A stretch of 64,000 nt of DNA from Bugula neritina. Lineage: Eukaryota > Bryozoa > Gymnolaemata > Cheilostomatida > Bugulidae. Location: NCBI GenBank assembly GCA_964035545.1, contig OZ037769.1, positions 16,931,633 to 16,995,632 on the forward strand, written 5' to 3'. A program made the position numbers and the translations under genes. The notes below the pieces were generated by a model, which worked only from the letters and a program-made list of their open reading frames with translations, did not search any database and was not told the origin of the DNA. This document shows, in pieces, positions 12,801 through 23,270 of this stretch. How positions within the stretch are numbered: position 1 is the stretch's first letter; each line of letters begins with the position of its first letter.

Positions 12801-15800
12801 TGCAGGAGATACTGCGGTTTTATTATCACTATATATAGAAACTATTGTGGTTAGAAATATTTTACAGAATAGTAATTCGTAGCACTTTGTAGACACCCAC
12901 CTTCTTATCATCTACTCTAATCTCACATTGTCTAGCAGCATCTGAAGGGTCATTGGTTAGCAGAAGCTCCTGTATTTCTCCCTGAAAAGACAAGACAACT
13001 CTAATGATGAAACTAATAATATTGTGTTTGAAAAGTGCGGTGAAGTGGAATCCTGAATTATAGACTGCTAGCCCAAATCACAGAAGAGAATGCTTGCAAC
13101 ATGTACTAATATTTATGGAGTTTTAAATATAATATTAACTACAAATATACAGCATGTGAAGTTGAGCATGTAAATATAGTGGAAACAGACCAACAATGAG
13201 GTATATTTATATTGTACAGGTTAACAATTCTGTTAAAATTGTTTGTTGTTTGAATAAAGAACTTTTCTTAGTCTGAATTTACTCCAAAAACTGTTTCAAG
13301 GCTGCCCTGGCTCTCTGCACTTTCTGACATGAGCAGTCTAGACGAAAATTTAGAAAGCAGGCTTTTAATGTTAGGGTCAGCTCACAGCCCCCCAGTGTTA
13401 CCCATAAGAGTCTAGGAAGGCAGTCTACGTGTATAAAGAAGATTCTATAGCATTCCAAAAGCTCACATACTTTTACTGGCTTTGAACAAGTCAATTGTAG
13501 CTCAAAATGCAAATTGTTTGCGTTTAGCCGATAGCTTTGATGCATTATTGTGGGCAAAAGCTACATTATATTTTATTAATAACACCTTAGGTGTTGTGCA
13601 AATTTACACAAGCATATAATGAACAAAAATAATTAATTATTAATGGGGCTGATGAAGCATTATAATGGATATATTTGGGCATTATTTAAATGAACTGGCT
13701 TTTCACAGGTGAGCAAGATTGACTCTAAGGTGGCTGTAAATGGCGTGTAGATCAGGTGCTTTGTACTGACTGATGGTGCTCCCCAGACTGCTTAGTATCA
13801 ACATCCTCCTCCTTTGTTCTCTACATCAACTTTACTTACTAACCAAACATTCTCTGAGAATAGAAGGACCTTTGACTCAGAAACATACTTTGGAATAGTT
13901 AAAGTTGAAGTTTAGTTAGTCCTAGTAGCTACTAGAACTAACCAAATGTGTTCTAAGATATCGAGAATTGATGTTTGTTCATATCTTCTACGAATACATG
14001 CTTTTATGTCTGAAAATATGTTCATTAACTCACAAAAACCGTAATTCTGCTTCAGATAAAATTTGCCACTAACACTCCTTTAAAGTTGGAAATTTTCAGA
14101 CAGAAGTTGTGTTCTATAATTTGAAATAATGGAAATAAAAATAGTCTGGTGAAAAGGTCCTCTGTTGGCTAAGCTACCCAAGGTTTTGCATCTTTCATTG
14201 AATGTTTTTAGCAGCCATGATCTAATTGGGCATGGCATTTATGTTCCAACCTTTGGGCTTGTCCCTTTTACACCTAACCCTCACTCTATGCCATTTACCC
14301 TAACCCTCACTCTTTACCCCAAAGCCCTCGCTTGTTACCCTAAATCTCTCACCTCAAACGGTTGAGTGAACACATCTCCTCCGTGACCTATCAACAGATA
14401 TGACCCGTCCACAAAGTTCATGTTACTCAGTTCCCTCTTGTACTCCTGGTTGGCATAGCTTTTACAGTACAGGTGTAGACCTATGTTTGTTCCATTAACG
14501 CCAATAGCAAACTTTGACCATCTTCCTACCATCACTGGAACTGTAAACTCTGCTATCTTTTTGTACCCCTGCAGCACATCACGACGTAAAAAGTTAAATC
14601 TCAAAGTCATAAAATGGTTTCAAACGGCTTCAACTGAATGCTATATATACTGATGGCTGAAAGAAAACACTTACTTTTTAAATTATAGAGTTAATATTTT
14701 AAGTTTAGCTATATTTATGATAAGTATTTTCAATTAGAAACATTGTGTTCACTTGCATATATTCCTTTTGCAACTCTGACTTTCAAGCCATGGTTTGAAA
14801 GTCAGGTGACTGTTTTTCGTAATGAGAAAGAAATTTAATGCTAATCATTTGCTAAGACACTGATGTCTAAGCAATGACTTCTACACTCACATCTTCCAAG
14901 AGGTTCTCTGAGTACCAGAGGTTGATCTTCTGAGTATACTCATTATCTCCGCTAGAAATACTCAGACCAAGTTGGATCACCGTCTCTAGACTGTCTACCA
15001 CAGCAAACAGAAACCCTCCTTCTAAAGTCATGGGTTTTACTGTTGCTAGTATAGAAAAGTCAGACCAGAGGCTAGGTGGAAAGTAGTCGGTTACCTGTAG
15101 GGTCAGTAATTCAACAAGATTACCAAATGAATGTTAAACTAATACTACTACTACTACTACCACTACTACATACTAATACTACTACTACAGTACTACTACT
15201 ACAAACTAATACTACTACTGCTAATAATAATAATAATAATTTACTTACAAGTGTATAGATGGTGCGAGATGACTGAAACTCGTAAGATGGTTTGTCTTCA
15301 AAACTTTCTGCGATGAACACGATGTCTTTTCCTCGGTGTTTAGCAATGGCCTTGACAAGGTCAACCTCTGTAGCACCTAGAGCTGGGTCTAGAATTATAG
15401 TAGATTCTTAGGTTAGTAATGGCGCATGTAGAGATTTCTGCTTAGTTTGGCTACGACTAACGCTAAGAGAGTAGGCCTAAGAAAATCACCCGTCTTTACG
15501 TCTATGATCACAGGCTAAGCAGAGCAGAAGATGCCACTTTAGGAATTGAGCTAGGCCTTTACTACAGAATGAGATAGTAATACGGATGGCTCACACTCTC
15601 ACAGCATATACTAACACAAACAGCATCAGTTGCTTAGTAACACTCAGCTTTTACCACAAGCTGTAGCTCTTCCATTAGCAACAATACTACTAGCTTGGAG
15701 TTGGGAATTCTCTCAACCACGGTTTCGTGTTGTAATATAATTTAATACACAATATCATAATCAAGTGGAGAATCGAATTGTTATATGGACACAAATCTAA

Positions 15801-18800
15801 GAGTTATGTCTTCTTACACAATCATGTTCACAACTATCTCTACAGAAGCAAGCCTTACTAACACTACAAGCCGCTAGAGACATCAAGTATACCTTGCAAG
15901 CTGTAGTAGCCACCTAGCGCTGCAAACAGAACATTTAAAGTTGAACTTGAAGCAGCTTTGTGTTCAAACAAGCTAACCAGCCTATGGTGTTACTCTGTGC
16001 TGTTAAATACTATACAAGCATTATTAACACAGAAATATATATAGTAGATAAATAACTCTTTTTTAAATGGTTTTTATATTTAATTAGTTGAAATCACATC
16101 AGTTTTCTATAAAAACTACAGTTGCATCTTTTCTAAACAAGAGTGTGAACTAGCAGACGTATACTTGTATAAACTTGGACCTGAAAATTTTGAATGGTTG
16201 TTGAAGTTTGTACTTAATTGTTTAGTTTAAACAAAATAGAACAACGCAAATCTTAAAGTTTTAGTAATTTCTTCAAATCACATTGAAAGAACCTTAATCA
16301 TCTTCAAAATAAATTCTGTATATTTGTAAATAAACTACTTGGAGTTTTTACGAAGTATATAAATAATATGTTAATAAATATGAAGCAAGTGCGGTTACTG
16401 TCAAGTGAATGTATAACAGAATTCAATTCAACAAATGATTTTGGTTGTTACTGTTTAACACTAGGTTAGCAGAAGTTCTTTCTATGAGGTAGGAGGTTCA
16501 AACACCCACCCAACATCTCACAGCATTGTTAATATATTATATTAAATTCTCTACTAGACTAAGCTCCAACTGGACGTAGGAGCGTTGTGAACAGGCAACT
16601 AAAGTAGTGGTGTGATAAAACATACAAATATATCTACTAAACTCTTCACAGCATACTCTCCTACTTACACTCTCCCGGCATTATTATCTAGGTCAACCGT
16701 ACTTACACTTGGCTATATAGGTCAACAGAAAACAAAACATGCGTGTACATTAGACGACAGATGATTGAAAACTAAATTCGTGTTACTATATAGCAGCAAG
16801 TTTAGCAAACTATGCTCTCATGGTAACAGGGCAGCAGTACTAGTTGGAACTACCGAACCAAATGCTGTATCAAGCTTTTAGCCTAAACTATTTTTCAGTT
16901 GTTATTCTTTATTCATAATTTTGTTTAGAATCTAAACGATTAATTTAGGAGCATACTAAACTACACATGCTAGAGGTCAATTGGTAGATGTATGCTAGAG
17001 ATCATTTGGTAGAGGTATGCTAAGAGATCATTTGGTAGAAGTATGCTAGAGATCAGTGGTAGAGGTATGCTAGAGATCATTTGGTAGAGGTATGCTAGAG
17101 ATCAGTTGGTAGAGGTATGCTAGAGATCAGTGGTAGAGGTATGCTAGAGATCATTTGGTAGAAGTATGCTAAGAGATCATTTGGTAGAGGTATGCTGGGA
17201 GATGGACTAAAAGGATATACTGCCATCAGCTTTAGTTACTCAAGTATTCTGAAACACAGCCCCTTGTATTAGCCGAGAAGAAATAGTTATTTAGATAAAT
17301 CTGGACTATTGTAACAATAGCATTGTTATAGATGGCTGGTTATTAGTTTTATTCAAGACTTCATGCCTTCAAGCAATTTTTCCAACATTTCATTGTTGAC
17401 GGTATTATGAATTTCTAACAGCTTTCCTCCAGCTGTTTGTTTAAATAAAACATCACTGTATTTTTACAATGCAACTTTATACTGACTGCAATCAGACCTG
17501 TAAAGAAAGGGTATTGTGAAATGTCTGTCTGTTTGTCTGTGCCTAGACTTGGAGTGTTTTAACACATGTAATATTCATAAGATGAAGACAAAAGTAAAAT
17601 CATAAATGTAAATTTCCTAATAAATTATAGTAAATGTTTTCCATAATTTCCGACTGAAAGCAAACCAAATACAGGCTGAATGTGGACTGAATACAGACTA
17701 ATTGTGGACTGAATGTATGTAAACTTACAGTCACAGTTGGGAATGGAGGGTTTGAGAACCCTGGTATTAGCAATCTCCTCCCCTGTCCTGGTGTGCACGC
17801 AGTAACACTCACTGGTCTTGGAGTCGCACTGTATGGGCTCAAAGTCTCCCTTGGGGTCACACTTGGGGATGAACCCTCCATCTCCTGCCGCCCATATTGC
17901 TAAAATCTTCTGTTCGGTGCATGTGGCTGCGTAAACATGAAACACTGGTTTAGCATAATATAGTAATGTTTGGTAACTACGGCAACCAATATATTTATTG
18001 ATGACACAAATGCACACTATACCAATGTGGTAAACTTATCACTGGAAATAGAAAAGTATTTGCAACATATTGGCATTAATTTCTAGAATTTCAATTGCAA
18101 AACCACAGAATAAAATATATTTGAGGTAAGAAATACTTAACTAAGTACCCATAATAGATTATGCATCTATATGCCCATATTATGGGGGTGTAAAAGCTTT
18201 TTGCTAACAACAAGCGAAAGGACAATGCGTTTTTGGGGTCACACCACCTTTATTCATTTCAGTTGTGAATGCTATTAACTCTATCATATAATCAGGTTAC
18301 GATCAGGTGAAGGGGAATGGAACTTTATCACAATACATCTACATACTTGCTTACATGTTGTGAACCCAACTGAAAATTCGGGCATTAAAGTTGATACCCT
18401 ATTTACCCCGGTTACGTTTTTATGTAAACTGAAATTGAATACTTTTTCTGTGGCCCCATTTTTAAAAGTCTGAAATAAACTGGTCGTCATGAAAAGAATG
18501 CATTCCAATTCAAATTATCTGCTTAACTTATTTTTCAAATTTCATCTTGGTAGTAATAATACGAAATTTATTTTCATCAAATGTTGGTGTAGATTTAATC
18601 AAATAATATAATTAATATAAATTTGAGTTGATAATACAAGAATGTGCATCTCTTTTATGCTGCCGAAGTGCTATGGCCAGTTAGAGATGAAAAACGTGCC
18701 GCATTTCTTCTAGCAGTCAGCTTAGAACTGGTTAAAAGGTAAGCATGTCTCTACGTCAGAACTGCAAAACTCTCAAGGCTTTATGTGTTGACAAAGCAGT

Positions 18801-21800
18801 CATCACCTGACTATAGGAACCCTTATAAATATGCAAGTTCCCACTCTAGTAGAGTTGTTTGGGGTAGCGCTATGTTGCATAACATTGCAGAAGTCAATAA
18901 CAATATTTTTGTAGGTTTATAATAGAGAGTTTTGTTGAGGTTACATCACCTAGAAACTCTAGGATTAGCTGTCTAGACGCTTTGCAAAAGATTGCCAAAA
19001 CACAAATTACTCAATTTATGTCAACTTCAAAGGAAACATTCAGATGTACAGAAGTAGAGGCGCCAAATATTTATAGTATTTACAGAACTTTCTAGCAGAG
19101 TGGGTAAATGCTGCACTTCTATTATGGTGGTGCGAGTAAGTGTAAAATGTGTGCATTGGGCAACTTGGAACACTTATGAGCTATGAGTGGTTACAGACTA
19201 CCTACAGCCATTATAATGTACGTGTGTGTGTGTGGGGGGGGGGGTAAAGAAGGGAGCAGCTTGTAAACTAAATGCTTTGAAATATTACATTTTTGCTTAG
19301 TATATTTTAAACAACTTTTTACATTATAATGTATAATAATTGGAGTTGTCTTTCTAACTGTTCTCTTGGGCTGAGCTCGTGTTGCAAGTAAATTAGATTT
19401 TACCCCCTTAATTTAATTACATTTTCCTTCAATCCAACACTTTCTTTTCAGACAATAAACAGGCATTTACATATTTACCTGCATGTACTTACATACTCAC
19501 CTATTTACATACCCTGCTACTTACACACTTACTATGTAATGCCTTACATCTCAACATTATCCCCACTTACTTAGTGTCTCTCACAAGCACTGTAGGCATG
19601 TATAACAGTCAGTATTACTGCCTGTCATATGATAATCCTACATGTAAAAATGTATTTATTTAACTTATTACTGCTCTATACTTCATCATTGCTGCTCGTG
19701 CAACTGTAGTGTATACACAGTAGTATACTGTAGTATATTGTAATATACTGTAGTATAATGTAGTATATTGTAATACACAGTAGTATATGTTGTGTGTAGT
19801 ATGTATCTATTTATATCTTACTTCCCCTGTATTAGAGTTTATAGACAGCACCACCTGCCCCCCTCCCTCCCCCCCCCCCCAGCACTTGAATTGTGAAACA
19901 TGAATCTTGGTGGCAGAAGCTCTTCCAATCTGATAATATTTAACATTTTACATGATTAGCTGCACGTGAATATTTCCTCTAACCATCTACAATGAGTTAG
20001 ACTTGATGTTTGCTAACAAGCAGGGGCATGTGCCCTAATTAATGTAACATTTATTAATTTCCCAATGAATTGCAACTTGCATGCAAATTAAATATGTGGC
20101 AGTGATACAATCTTTGGCCTAAGTTTCTAAAACTTATCAGTTTAGCCTCAGATCAGCAGATTACAACTAGATAGGAATTTATCAGTTTATTTATGGCTCA
20201 ATTTAATGAAAGCTTCGCTGTCTATTTTCATTCCAACTCTTCCCATCTGTTTTAGATATATCTATAATTATCCCTAATCATAGATCTAGAAATATCAATA
20301 TTTAAAATAGCTTTGTAGAGCTGTCAAAATATCTGATGAGTTTTTCAAACAGAAATTTTGACATTTGCAAGCAGGTGTCTGTGTCAAGACACCCAGTTGT
20401 GGCTTCGGCCAATCACTGATCAGCATTTTATACCACACACACTTCTGGCCACTAAGCTATTTAGAGGAGATTTTATATTATATATGGAACTGACAGATCT
20501 TGATTTCTGGTTAAAAAATAGTCAAATCTTAACTCATGAATTTCTAGTGAGCTTTTAGCCACAAAGATGTTTCTAGAGAGACTCAAAGTACAAAAATACT
20601 CCAATTAGACAAACATAATGAGCAAGCAAACAGCGACATGAAACTGTGTTGCAGTAAACACTGCATATGTTTGAGAAATGGTGAAATATAAATGGAGTAA
20701 ATATGAGAAAAGCAGGCTGGGCACTAAATGTTCACGTCTCAACAATGCAGCCTAATCAACCAAATTCTTTCACTCTTTTTATTTACTACTTTGAGTAGAA
20801 ATTGACCAATGAGCCTTAACAACTCCAGTTTTATATTGTCACTGTAATTACACTTACAATAACTCCAATACAAAAGAAATACTTCATAGTTCAGTAATTA
20901 ACATTGTTTCTACAGAGACCAGCATAAGTTAATAGCTTTAAAACACCCCCTTGTAACCAGCCCCACATTGTTCTTAAATAACAGACCGCAATCTGCTAGC
21001 TCTCTCCCCTGTCACGTAGTGCAATGCTGCAAACAATGCCACACTGTGCATATATTCCCGTATAAAGTGCTGAACTGTAAAGTGTGACCTATATTAGTAT
21101 AACAACGTCGCAGACTGTATAAGTGTGGAGGAAATGCAGATAATACGAAGATACAGCCTTTCTATGGACTCATTCATAAGGCTGTACCTCATTTATCAAT
21201 CGTTTTGTTTTAACAAATTTCGTATTCTTATCTTTTAATTGCATGTCCTTGACATCACCATCTGCTGATTAGTATGAATGGCGCTGCCTGGACGCAGATG
21301 TAACCAGATAACATTACATTGATGAGTTCAATTTCCAACGGATCACATTTCAAATGGCTGTTTTAATAACTTCTAACCCTTCTAGAGGTACATCAAACAG
21401 ATCTGCTTTGATTAGGTAAGAATTAAGACTGGCACATGACAAAGTGTATAGAAGTGCTGTGAAATGGAGCCAGCTCAAGTTACCCTACATATGACTACCC
21501 TCTGGGTAATCTTCCCTTAAGATAACATACACAGAATCCAACTCAAAGTGCCTACACGGTGAAGGCAAATTTTTTCATGATATTTTTAAATGCGCATTTG
21601 GCTGGTTGCAGCAGCAGGAGGGCTGGCAGCAGTTCAGACAGAGTTCAAAAACTGAGAGTGATTTGAATAACATACTCGAGTCTTCTCAATTTTAAACTTG
21701 AAAATGGGGCTACTGTTTGGATATTCAGTTAGAGATATTCATTAGGTTACGTCATCATCAAAACTTTATTTTAGTTTAAACTCATAATTTGGCTGAAATT

Positions 21801-21937
21801 ACACAGAGTAGAGATCATTTAGTTTATGTTCTCGCAAGTATAAATTCAATAGAATACCTACCTGCGTTGCATACTAAGGTGAACTGTAGCAAGCAGAGCA
21901 AAGCACTGAATAACAGCAGCCGGTTTCCTCCCACCAT
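764..21937 (-). CDS. Collagen XV/XVIII-like (multiplexin) chain with thyroglobulin and TSPN domains, C-terminus off window
   Basis: Secreted extracellular-matrix collagen, partial at its 3' end. Exons I read, in coding order (high to low coordinate): 21937-21862, 17926-17729, 15388-15249, 15094-14891, 14568-14353, 12981-12901, 12049-11993, 11064-10321, 10094-9824, 9631-9584, 9238-9123, 9018-8908, 7524-7374, 7284-7202, 7108-7046, 5818-5702, 5373-5244, 5073-4859, 4488-4384, 3668-3522, 3437-3347, 3207-3161, 2982-2881, 1761-1576, 880-764. They sum to 3816 bp (1272 codons) and all phases agree. Domains: signal peptide 1-25, Tg-1 about 28-91, TSPN about 92-280, acidic linker, mucin-like 325-572, Gly-X-Y blocks 645-1165 with many interruptions, trimerisation domain about 1172-1233, then a hinge. 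The C-terminal trimerisation motif [19 protein letters not shown] matches the collagen XV/XVIII NC1 association domain, which places the family. Interrupted collagen after a TSPN domain also fits multiplexins. The Tg-1 domain is not part of the vertebrate members. Endostatin is not visible and would be left of position 1. Individual exon edges are inferred, not transcript-supported. Confidence 0.85.
895..1090. repeat. 30-bp minisatellite beside collagen exon 25 acceptor
   Basis: Six full 30-bp units built on gagataatgtgagaaactg plus a degenerate end. On the sense (minus) strand each unit reads as a pyrimidine-rich run ending in CTCACAG, which resembles a 3' splice site. The array ends about 15 bp from the true acceptor at 881-882. 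Confidence 0.9.
1576..1761 (-). CDS. Collagen exon 24: XV/XVIII-type NC1 trimerisation domain
   Basis: A 186-bp phase 0-0 exon encodes about 62 residues directly after the last Gly-Pro-Pro block. It reads as a beta strand-helix fold beginning with [11 protein letters not shown] and ending with [18 protein letters not shown]. The conserved core (proline, glycine, then FVA-E-LY-RV--G) is the signature of the trimer-forming association domain of collagens XV and XVIII. This exon is the main ground for placing the gene in the multiplexin family. The acceptor is TAG at 1762-1764 and the donor is ATG/gtacgt. Confidence 0.8.
2881..10094 (-). CDS. Collagen exons 9-23: interrupted triple-helix region
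   Basis: Fifteen exons from 10094 down to 2881 encode Gly-X-Y repeats broken by many non-collagenous stretches. The first block is [16 protein letters not shown] at the end of exon 9. Blocks continue in exons 11, 12 and 14-23. Exon 13 is largely non-collagenous ([15 protein letters not shown]). Exon 19 ends with the interruption [16 protein letters not shown]. Cysteines sit at interruptions ([27 protein letters not shown]) and could cross-link chains. Exon lengths (47 to 271 bp) do not follow the 45/54-bp rule of fibrillar collagens, as expected for a non-fibrillar FACIT/multiplexin type. Confidence 0.85.
5551..5670. repeat. About 45-bp tandem repeat in collagen intron 16
   Basis: Two and a half copies containing gtcacagtgatgtgc and cagtgttagtcacagt. 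It starts about 30 bp beyond the exon 16 donor on the minus strand. Confidence 0.8.
5861..6438. repeat. 15-bp minisatellite, about 38 copies, collagen intron 15
   Basis: Near-perfect array of tgctatactatacac units. From about 6370 it switches to a homogenised variant, agtaatatactatac. Long open frames on both strands across it arise only because 15 is a multiple of three. The array ends about 40 bp from the exon 16 acceptor. Confidence 0.95.
10321..11064 (-). CDS. Collagen exon 8: mucin-like Ser/Thr-rich segment
   Basis: A single 744-bp phase 0-0 exon, by far the largest of the gene, encodes 248 residues dominated by Ser, Thr, Pro, Ala and Val. Examples are [19 protein letters not shown] and [18 protein letters not shown]. 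Several N-glycosylation sequons are visible (NIS, NVT twice, NTS, NFS). It lies between the TSPN linker and the first Gly-X-Y block. It probably forms an extended, O-glycosylated spacer, comparable in position to the mucin-like or glycosaminoglycan-bearing NC regions of collagens XV/XVIII. That role is an inference from composition only. The donor is AAG/gtgaag. Confidence 0.75.
11101..11213. repeat. Palindromic ACTAGT array closed by a 10-bp inverted repeat
   Basis: Arms tgatcacctt (11101-11110) and aaggtgatca (11204-11213) are perfect reverse complements. Between them lie about ten copies of the self-complementary ctactagt motif. The whole block can fold on itself. It sits in collagen intron 7, about 40 bp upstream of the exon 8 acceptor on the minus strand. 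Confidence 0.85.
11763..11992. repeat. 15-bp AT minisatellite beside collagen exon 7 donor
   Basis: About 15 units of attacagtatattat. On the sense strand it begins at the exon 7 donor itself (GAG/gtatat) and its units repeat the tgtaatataat sequence found at that donor. Confidence 0.9.
12982..14352. other. Collagen intron 5, no gene seen
   Basis: AT-rich intron. A 92-codon open frame on the minus strand (13279-13557) has no recognisable motif and no splice-compatible role, so it is not annotated as coding. A short plus-strand run of repeated ccctaaccctcact lies at about 14271-14330. Confidence 0.5.
14353..15388 (-). CDS. Collagen exons 3-5: TSPN / laminin-G-like domain
   Basis: Exons 15388-15249, 15094-14891 and 14568-14353 encode about 187 residues. 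The segment opens with an amphipathic stretch ([18 protein letters not shown]), then beta-rich sequence including [31 protein letters not shown] and [12 protein letters not shown]. This is the thrombospondin N-terminal-like (concanavalin-like jelly-roll) pattern found at the N-terminus of collagens IX, XV, XVIII and fibrillar procollagens. Two likely cysteines (HLYCKSY and, in the next exon, ARQCEIRV) could form the usual TSPN disulfide. The following exons (12981-12901 and 12049-11993) give an acidic linker. Confidence 0.75.
15138..15242. repeat. ACT/AAT trinucleotide microsatellite filling collagen intron 3
   Basis: Imperfect (ACT)n passing into (AAT)n. It occupies about 105 of the 154 bases of this intron and starts within a few bases of the exon 3 donor at 15248. 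Confidence 0.9.
16967..17199. repeat. About 25-bp minisatellite in collagen intron 2
   Basis: Nine units of 23-26 bp of the form atgctagagatcatttggta plus gaggt. Small indels shift the unit length. No open frame or splice junction nearby. Confidence 0.9.
17729..17926 (-). CDS. Collagen exon 2: thyroglobulin type-1 domain
   Basis: One 198-bp phase 1-1 exon carries a whole Tg-1 module of about 64 residues. It shows the family pattern: ATCTEQK at the start, [19 protein letters not shown] in the middle, then [13 protein letters not shown] (the CWCV motif with Tyr for Trp) and a closing PNCD. All six cysteines of the module are present. Symmetric phase makes it a portable module. Tg-1 domains occur in nidogen, SMOCs, testican and IGFBPs and can bind or inhibit cysteine proteases. 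In those proteins it is not joined to a collagen helix. Its role here is unknown. Confidence 0.85.
19085..19150 (+). mobile_element. Possible tRNA-derived SINE relic
   Basis: The stretch tagcagagtgggtaaatgc fits a Pol III A box. It is followed by a cloverleaf-like spacing (tgcacttct, attatgg) and gtgcgag, where a B box would begin gcgagttcga. The B box is decayed and no target-site duplication or tail was recognised. It is a weak call based on resemblance to tRNA-headed SINEs. Confidence 0.25.
19707..19800. repeat. 10-bp tagtatactg minisatellite
   Basis: About nine copies of a 10-bp AT-rich unit with single-base changes, inside collagen intron 1. Confidence 0.8.
21862..21937 (-). CDS. Collagen exon 1: signal peptide
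   Basis: The ATG at 21937 opens [19 protein letters not shown] followed by TLVCNA. That is a short polar start, a leucine-rich hydrophobic core and a small-residue cleavage region, i.e. a classical secretory signal. The exon ends at a strong donor (CAG/gtaggt) in phase 1. The leftover G joins CC of the next exon to give Ala, leading straight into the thyroglobulin domain. Intron 1 is 3.9 kb, the longest in the gene. The start is chosen because it is the only ATG that puts a signal peptide in phase with exon 2. Confidence 0.8.
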
Positions 21938-23070
21938 GATGTCTACAAAAGTCACATAATATGTAACCATCAACTACACTGATATCTTCAGAGGTTACAC
22001 TGTTAGTGCAGAATTGTGGAAGTAGTATAGGAACATCAAACAGAGCAGAGCTAGCTGGTTTTATGTAAGCACCAGTGATAGTAATTTGCCATGTGATAGT
22101 GATTTATTGGCCAGGATTTAAGGGCAATAAATGTTGTACAGAGTAACAAATGTTTTGTAACTGCTGCTGGTGTGAGTACAAGCAGCTAATCACAATTATA
22201 ACTCTGGCAGCTGTACAACTTCCTAGCTAACAATTACTTAGTTCTTACATATCCATCAAATTATAACATTCTAGATCATTCCTTAGACTCGTAAATTACG
22301 GCTTCTATGGGCTCCTAATACTTGTCCAAAACACAAATTGGGAAATCATTTGTATTTATAAACTTTTTCAAATTAAGGCTTAGTGCTTAGATAAATATAT
22401 TTTTTGCGAAAATTAAAATGATGATAAAATAATTTTTAGCAGATAAGTGTTTGCTGGTCAAGGTGTAGGATATGAGCTGATGGGTCCGTAAAATGTCCTT
22501 AATTTTGCATAAAATGAAAAAGAAGCATAGCAGAACGGTAATGGCAGCATGTTAAGATAGGCAGCATATATGGTACAGTGAGGAGTACAGAGGCAGCATT
22601 GGCATCATTCTCATTGTCAGTCCCACTGATATCCTTAGAACTAAATGCAAGATAAACCTTTCTGCATGAGTAACACTACAGCCCTAGTTTCAATGACAAA
22701 GTGTGTCAAAATTAAAGGAAATGTATTTGTTGGGATTTTTGAATTGTTAAAATCTTTAGTCCTTTCAGCAAATTCCACCACAACATATTTTTCTAGTGAG
22801 ACAAAGGAAAACATCTGAGGAGCATACTGACAATGAGTTCTAAGGAAATACATGTCTAAGGATAATAGACATGACTGTCAGGATACAGGTTCATGGATGT
22901 CTAGCATAAAGGATTTTATTCAGTTAAGGTTTGTATCTAAGTACATTATCTGTTATGATATGAGGGAAAGTAACAATAGGGTCCTTGTCTTTAGCCTTCA
23001 GCTCATCAACGTGATACAGTGTCTGTGTACAAGTGTACAGCACATGTGGACCAAAACCCTGGTGTCTTCT

Positions 23071-23270
23071 CATACCCCCTTCTACTGCTTCCCATACCCC
23101 CTTCTACTGCTTCCCATACCCCCTTATACTGCTCCCCATACCCCCTTCTACTGCCTCCCATACCCCCTTCTACTGCTTCCCATACCCCCTGCTACTGCCT
23201 CCCATATCCTCTTCTACTGCTTTCCATACCCCTTTCTACTGTTTCCCATACCCCCCCCCCTCTTCTACTT
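23071..23270. repeat. 22-bp C-rich minisatellite
   Basis: Nine copies of catacccccttctactgctt plus cc. Because 22 is not a multiple of three, the repeat reads open in several frames at once, so these frames are not genes. Every unit has a C5 run, i.e. regularly spaced G5 on the minus strand. Confidence 0.95.

Larger units (their letters stand above)
17927..21861. other. Collagen intron 1, no gene seen
   Basis: A 3.9-kb first intron. It contains low-complexity tracts (GT then G11 at 19222-19244, a 10-bp tagtatactg array at 19707-19800, a C-rich run at 19858-19880), a possible tRNA-like relic near 19093, and otherwise unstructured AT-rich DNA. First introns often carry enhancers, but I see no specific site. 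Confidence 0.5.

Noticed and set aside
13279-13557. 92-codon minus-strand frame in collagen intron 5
   Set aside because: Acceptors and phases join exons 5 and 6 without it, and its sequence resembles no known domain.
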